Below, piece by piece: positions 59,402-64,000 of a stretch of DNA of 64,000 bases. Source of the stretch: Hymenopellis radicata (taxonomy: Eukaryota > Basidiomycota > Agaricomycetes > Agaricales > Physalacriaceae). How positions within the stretch are numbered: position 1 is the first letter of the stretch; each line of letters begins with the position of its first letter. Made by a program: the position numbers and the translations under genes. The notes under the pieces were generated by a model. It searched no databases. It was not told where the DNA came from and worked only from the letters and a program-made list of their open reading frames with translations. The stretch is from assembly GCA_015501595.1 (NCBI GenBank), contig JADNRX010000015.1, positions 124,001 through 188,000 on the forward strand, in the 5' to 3' direction.

Positions 59402-59917
59402 TGATTATTATATACATTCCTTTCTACAATGTACTGTAATAACTAGAGCCCTAATGAAGTGGATGGAGCGTTTGGAAAATGTTTTCATTACGGTGATAAA
59501 TAAGTGGACAAACCCGGATTCAGAATGAGTGAGAAGGTTATACACAAACATCGACAGAATAAGTACTTGGAACCGATGACGAGGAGACAGCAACAATGAG
59601 GGAAACCAATCCTAAAGTATAGTATAACCAGAAAAAAAGTATAATTACAAGATGCAGGAAGAAGGGAGAAGGAATGGCAGCCGGAATCTCGAGACGAGAA
59701 CAGGATGGGAGGTCGAAAGGGATGAAGAGAGACACATTTTAGTCCTAAATGCAGCAGTCTCCGCCACCAAATGATACCGTGTTTATAAACGCCCGCTCCA
59801 CTTCGATATCATAGCCCCAAAGAATGCCCCGTCATTATAATCGTATATTCCACAAAATCAGTCCATGAAATCATGCTGCCGTGACCATACTAGGAAACAA
59901 TGAACGTTAGTTGACAT
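59402..59917. other. Convergent 3' spacer
   Basis: Between the transporter stop and the phosphatase stop. No gene seen. The phosphatase C-terminus could be longer if a further intron exists. Confidence 0.35.
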
Positions 59918-61497
59918 TTAGTACCGGCTGAGAAAAACGTGCCTTTTCCGTTTGGCTTTGGTCATCTCCTTCCGTAAAGCTGCGCCGTCCAACGGTTTCA
60001 GTAACTCGAAGGCACATAACAGATCTTCTGACACGCTGTTCCGGGAAAATTCAGTGCGGTGCATAAACACGGCGTTGGCGGTCTCACCTCATACATGCAC
60101 CATAGTTGTCGAACTCTGAAACGACATCAGTACATCAGATACAGCCACGAATGATTAAACTCACCGCCACAGTAGTTAGGTGCACTGAACACGGTTACTA
60201 ACGTCCGATCGTTCCAGAACTCGTACCCGTCCTCCACCACCATATGCGCCCGGCATATCAAGTCCATGTCGTAGCGCCCCAAGAATTCGTTGATTATGCC
60301 TTTTCCGAAGCAGTAGCTGACACCTCTCTCATTATCTTCCCAATCAAGAGCGGTATCCGACGGGTCAGACCATAAAAGGTCATTGAGGAGGCCATAATCA
60401 GGAACGTCTGTTGGCCGTTGTATTCTCTTTATATCCTCCATGGAATGAAGAGATGGCGATAGCCCCCCGTGCACGCAGAATATTTTCGACGCGACAACGG
60501 CGGCGATGGGCAAGCAATTGAACACGTCGATGAACGTCTTCCATGTCTTGATATTACACCGTCGTTTGCATTCATCATAGAAGCCGTAGACTGAAAGAAG
60601 AATGAGTCAGTAACACAAAGAGAAGCTGTTGATGCACGTACCGCGTGTAACATTGGCGCATTCATGGTTTCCCCTCAACAGAAAGAAGTTCTCCGGGTAC
60701 TTGATTTTGTAGCAGAGGAGGAGGAGAATAGTTTCGAGACTTTGTTTACCGCGGTCGACATAATCGCCAAGGAAAAGATAATTGGCGGCGGGAGGAAAAC
60801 CACACATTTCGAAGAGCCGTATGAGGTCCGAATATTGGCCATGAACGTCTCCGACAATCTTTACGGGAGGGGCAAGTTCGACTAGGGTTGGTTGACTGAG
60901 AAAGACCTCTCGGGCGGCTAGACAAATGGAAGTAATCTCTGTGTTTTTAAGGCAGAGAGATTTGCTAATTTTGCCTGTGTATCCGACGTCGAGAAGGCGT
61001 TGTATCATGTCATCGACATCAAAAGGCCGTGGCTTGTCCTTTGGAGCGGACTCGCTCTGGAATCCGTTACTGGACGCCGATCCGGGAGAGAATGGATTGG
61101 AATTGGAGAGAATGGTCTGCGTGGCAGGAATATCAAGCGGTGCTGGGGAGGGCTTGGAAAGAGGGATATTAGCTGAGGCCGATTGCGGAGAAGGTGGATT
61201 GATGGGCGGCGGCAACGACTGTTCATTGGTCGAAGAGGGGTTGGGCAGGCCATTCGACGCTGCCCCGCCGTCCGCGTTGGAAACGCTGATAGCTGGTGTA
61301 GCTCCGCTAGTAGTACCATTAGCTGGCGCCGGAGGGTGGCCATTTGCTGTCTTGGCGGGTTCCGAGCCCGTGACTCGCGACAAACTCGACGTCGCTGCAT
61401 CGCTCTCTCCCGCCACTGTCTCAGAAGGTGGCTCCGCGTTCAAGTCCTTTTCCTTGGACCCCTTCTTGGACTTGGACTTGGATGGCTGCTGTCCCAT
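59918..61497 (-). CDS. PPZ1: PPZ-type serine/threonine protein phosphatase
   Basis: A fungal PP1-related phosphatase controlling salt tolerance, potassium uptake and cell-wall integrity. The start [12 protein letters not shown] at 61497 is a textbook N-myristoylation sequence (Gly2, Ser6). About 170 residues of Ser/Pro/Ala-rich disordered extension follow, typical of Ppz rather than plain PP1. Catalytic motifs: [46 protein letters not shown], and [20 protein letters not shown]. Introns fall inside [18 protein letters not shown], and after PNYCG and ACMS (one small exon lies between the latter two). The extreme C-terminus ([19 protein letters not shown]...) reads to a stop at 59918, though a last short intron cannot be excluded. 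Confidence 0.92.
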
Positions 61498-61859
61498 CGG
61501 GGGCGTACCAGGTGGTTGTGGTGAACTTGGCCTGCCTTTGCCAAGTCTGCTGGTGAAGACTGAAAGCAGGGTTGGAGCCATGCAGGGTCGCAAGAAACGA
61601 AGGCAATGGGAAAGAATGTGCGTCGCAGTCGTCGACAACAGCGGCGGCGAAGAGCAGGATGAAATCGAGCGTAGGACCTCCTGGGAGCAACAACGATGGA
61701 GCTGTTCTTCCCAATTTAGGGCACATCAATTACTGCCAAGAATTCGGAAAATCAGAAAATTTTGCACGCGATATTCATGCGAGCCTCGACTTTGTCTCGT
61801 ATGTCATGGAGATTCATAGCATAGGTAACATAGACAAGTAAAAGTAATCTCCAAAGCCC
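61498..61859. other. Intergenic, promoter of the PPZ gene
   Basis: 362 bp upstream of PPZ and downstream of the uS17 stop. Nothing else recognised. Confidence 0.35.
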
Positions 61860-62584
61860 TTAAAACTTGCCAAACGCCTTCGCAGCCGCCTTGTTCTTGC
61901 TCACTCTCAGTACATTGAACCGCACAGTCTTCGATAATGGCCGGCATTGCCCTGGAACCTGTTAAGCAGTAATTGTGGCGTATAATATATCTACGCACCA
62001 ACAGTAACGGTATCCCCGATTTCAATACGGAACGCCGGCGATACGTGGGCCGCCAAGTTCTTGTGTCGCTTTTCGTAACGGTCTATGCGTATCCGGATCA
62101 GTACAGATTGCCAACGGGCGAGAAAGTTAACGCACTGTATTTGGGAATATAGTGGAGGTAGTCTCGTCGGATAATGACGGTGCGGGTCATTTTCGTCGAC
62201 ACAACCTTGCCAGTGAGGATGCGACCGCGGATGGAGACCTCGCCGGTGAATGGGCACTTTTTGTCTGTCCAGACCAGTCAGGTCAATCCTCTCAAAGATC
62301 CAAGCTACACACCAATGTAAGTGCCATTGATCGCCTCTTGGGGCGTCTTGAAACCAAGTCCGACGTCCTTGTACCACCGTTTATCCTTGGTGGCGACCTT
62401 CTTGCCTGCGCGCGCTCGCGTCTCAGAACATTAGTCTCCCACTTGAATACACGGACATACCCTTCACTTTGGCATTTTGGAAGATGGACTGCTTTTGGAA
62501 AGCCTTTTCAATCTAATCCACGCAGCAGACATTCAGCATGACGGTAGTATCGCGATATCGGAGTGAACGCACTTGTTCAGCCAT
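61860..62584 (-). CDS. RPS11: 40S ribosomal protein S11 (uS17)
   Basis: Small-subunit ribosomal protein. The start at 62584 encodes MAEQ, then an intron after four codons, the usual early intron of fungal ribosomal genes. It continues [18 protein letters not shown]. Family hallmarks: [80 protein letters not shown], and the last exon [20 protein letters not shown], ending AAAKAFGKF. The acceptor of the last intron is TTCCAG (61949-61954 region), giving VTVGQCRPLS; an earlier CAG would break the frame. About 155 residues, normal. Confidence 0.95.
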
Positions 62585-62939
62585 GGTCTTGAGGGCGTCG
62601 GGGGTACTGGCGAGGGCGCTTGACGTTGTTTACAACAAGCGTCTGATTTTCAAAACTGTACAGTCGATACCCGGCAATCACCGGAGTGCACTGCCACAAA
62701 GATCACCACAGCCACACACTTGCACGTACTGCACTGTGTTTCTCAAGCTGGCCTGTCGAAATCTAGGACTTGAATATCGCCAGTCATCACATTCACATGT
62801 TTCTCATTCAGAAAGTCGAGTAGTGTTGAGGAATAAACCGATCCTTGTTCACCACGAAGTGGTACAATCATTCATTAGCAAACAGCCTGAGCCAACGATA
62901 GAACAGGAACTGTATATTATGTAGTCATAACAAACGCGT
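62585..62939. other. Intergenic, promoter of the uS17 gene
   Basis: 355 bp between the uS17 start and the stop of the permease gene. No other feature seen. Confidence 0.35.
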
Positions 62940-64000
62940 CTAATACGTGTAACGGAATGACGGCGAGTGCCTTCCAGCGCCCAAATCCTCCGTATTGGTG
63001 TTTGCGGCGGAGTAGTTTTCTTCAAGACCTTGGGCCTTGTTCCTCCGCCTGTTTTCAATCCTCATCCAAATCCCAGTACTGTGATGCTTATGAGCGATAG
63101 CTACGGCACAATGGTCCACACCTACCTGGCCACTATCACAAGACAAAGACCTCCAAAGGCAGCCGACGTCGCAAGTGCTATTGGAATACATCAGACTCTA
63201 TTGGTAGGACACGATAGATCACCTACCCGGAATGTACTTGGGTTCATCTTGTGCCCTGAACACATTTGTTGAAATCAATCCAGACGAGTTGGCGAGGGCG
63301 ACTGATGGATAATTCAGCACCCGAGAAGAGCATGTCAGACAAACACATACCCATGACAGCCGTGACCACAGCTCGGCGTGATTCCGAAGGCGTGTTGTTA
63401 TTGTACCAGGTAGCGACCAGTACGGAGGGTGCCGAGGCCTACGTGCATGGTTAGCAAATATCTCACCAAGTAGAGAAGCCACCATACCCCCATGGTCAGC
63501 AAGAAGCAAGCAAAGTACGCCACCTAACAATAAGTCAGGAACGTCAAAAGCAAGTATGAACGCATATCATACGCCAGTGTGCTTCACGACATCGATTGAT
63601 CCTAGGACAATGAAACCAACTAGGGTAGTAGCCAACGGGATGCAGATATGAATTGACCGTTCGTAGAAGTAGTCCGAGGAAAACGTCAAGCACAGTAACG
63701 AAACCGTTCCGACAATATTGGGGCCACGGTATACAGGTTCGTTTTGATTGTGGAATATCCCAGACTCGCGACGATTTGTGGCAAGAAGTTGTTCACACTG
63801 GCCAGCGGGACGCCCAGGGCCAAACTGATCACAGCCCACAGCCAGTATAATGGATCCTTGAGCGGCCTGAAAGCGTCGCGGATGTTCAACTTCTCGTCCG
63901 CGGTAACAGAAGATGCCGATAGGATACGGGCAAGAGCAATTGACTTTTGACGATCATCGAGGAACCACCAAGTAGACGCCGAGCGGGGGAGCCAAAGGAA
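62940..64000 (-). CDS. MFS permease (allantoate/anion:cation symporter type), 5' part outside window
   Basis: The gene ends at 62940 and runs off the right edge, so only the C-terminal half is present. The visible part begins with LWLPRSASTWWFLDDRQKSI and a loop ending ADEKLNIRDAFRPLKDPLYW, the central loop of the fungal Dal5-like anion:cation symporter family. Membrane helices follow: LWAVISLALGVPLASVNNFL, NIVGTVSLLCLTF, HICIPLATTLVGFIVLG, YFACFLLTMGAYTPSVLLAS, and AVVTAVMVAFVLNTSGLIS. The C-terminal tail (ENRRRNKAQGLEEN, then SPSFRYTY) is of family type. Substrates in this family include allantoate, nicotinate, pantothenate and biotin precursors; this member's substrate is unknown. Confidence 0.85.

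Overview
The window is nuclear DNA of a filamentous basidiomycete, most likely an Agaricomycete. The evidence is gene-dense DNA on both strands, very many short GT-AG introns (mostly 48-60 nt), single-gene transcription units, and gene families typical of fungi (PDR-type ABC transporter, Hsp104, Ime2/Crk1 kinase, Pex16, Ppz phosphatase, F-box proteins). The species cannot be named from sequence alone.

Layout, left to right. 1-9.3 kb: three minus-strand genes, a DENN-domain Rab regulator (cut by the left edge), a NIPA-type magnesium transporter, and the disaggregase Hsp104. 9.9-10.6 kb: a 748-bp non-coding element with terminal inverted repeats and an 8-bp target-site duplication, a non-autonomous hAT-like transposon. 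11.1-13.5 kb: decapping enzyme Dcp2. 15.0-18.3 kb: Ime2/Crk1-like kinase. 18.9-21.3 kb: complex I subunit NDUFS6 diverging from an unrecognised 479-residue gene. 22.1-26.5 kb: a low-complexity protein and a GRAM-domain membrane protein. 26.9-32.2 kb: a full-size PDR transporter (20 exons). 32.6-36.7 kb: meiotic cohesin Rec8 and isopentenyl-diphosphate isomerase. 37.2-39.3 kb: an unrecognised gene diverging from mitochondrial pyruvate carrier MPC1. 39.4-42.7 kb: DNA ligase I. 43.6-49.4 kb: an RBM39-type splicing factor, an L-rhamnose 1-dehydrogenase-like SDR, a cupin protein and Pex16. 49.8-53.8 kb: two unrecognised acidic or disordered proteins and an F-box protein. 53.9-61.5 kb: CorA-family transporter, Rrp36, a DMT/EamA transporter and Ppz phosphatase. 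61.9-64 kb: ribosomal protein uS17 and an MFS permease cut by the right edge.

Most genes are unrelated housekeeping units, not a functional cluster. I found no secondary-metabolite cluster, CRISPR array, rRNA or convincing tRNA. The most informative signals are structural: (i) eight places where a well-supported reading frame is broken by exactly one missing base, nearly all in homopolymer runs, pointing to a systematic assembly error; (ii) several microexons (6, 11 and 15 nt); (iii) repeated use of AAG 3' splice sites and a clear GC-AG intron; (iv) the intact hAT-like element; (v) an apparent dual-start DNA ligase.

Exon coordinates were worked out by hand from splice consensus, reading phase and protein family conservation. 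They are predictions, not transcript-supported.
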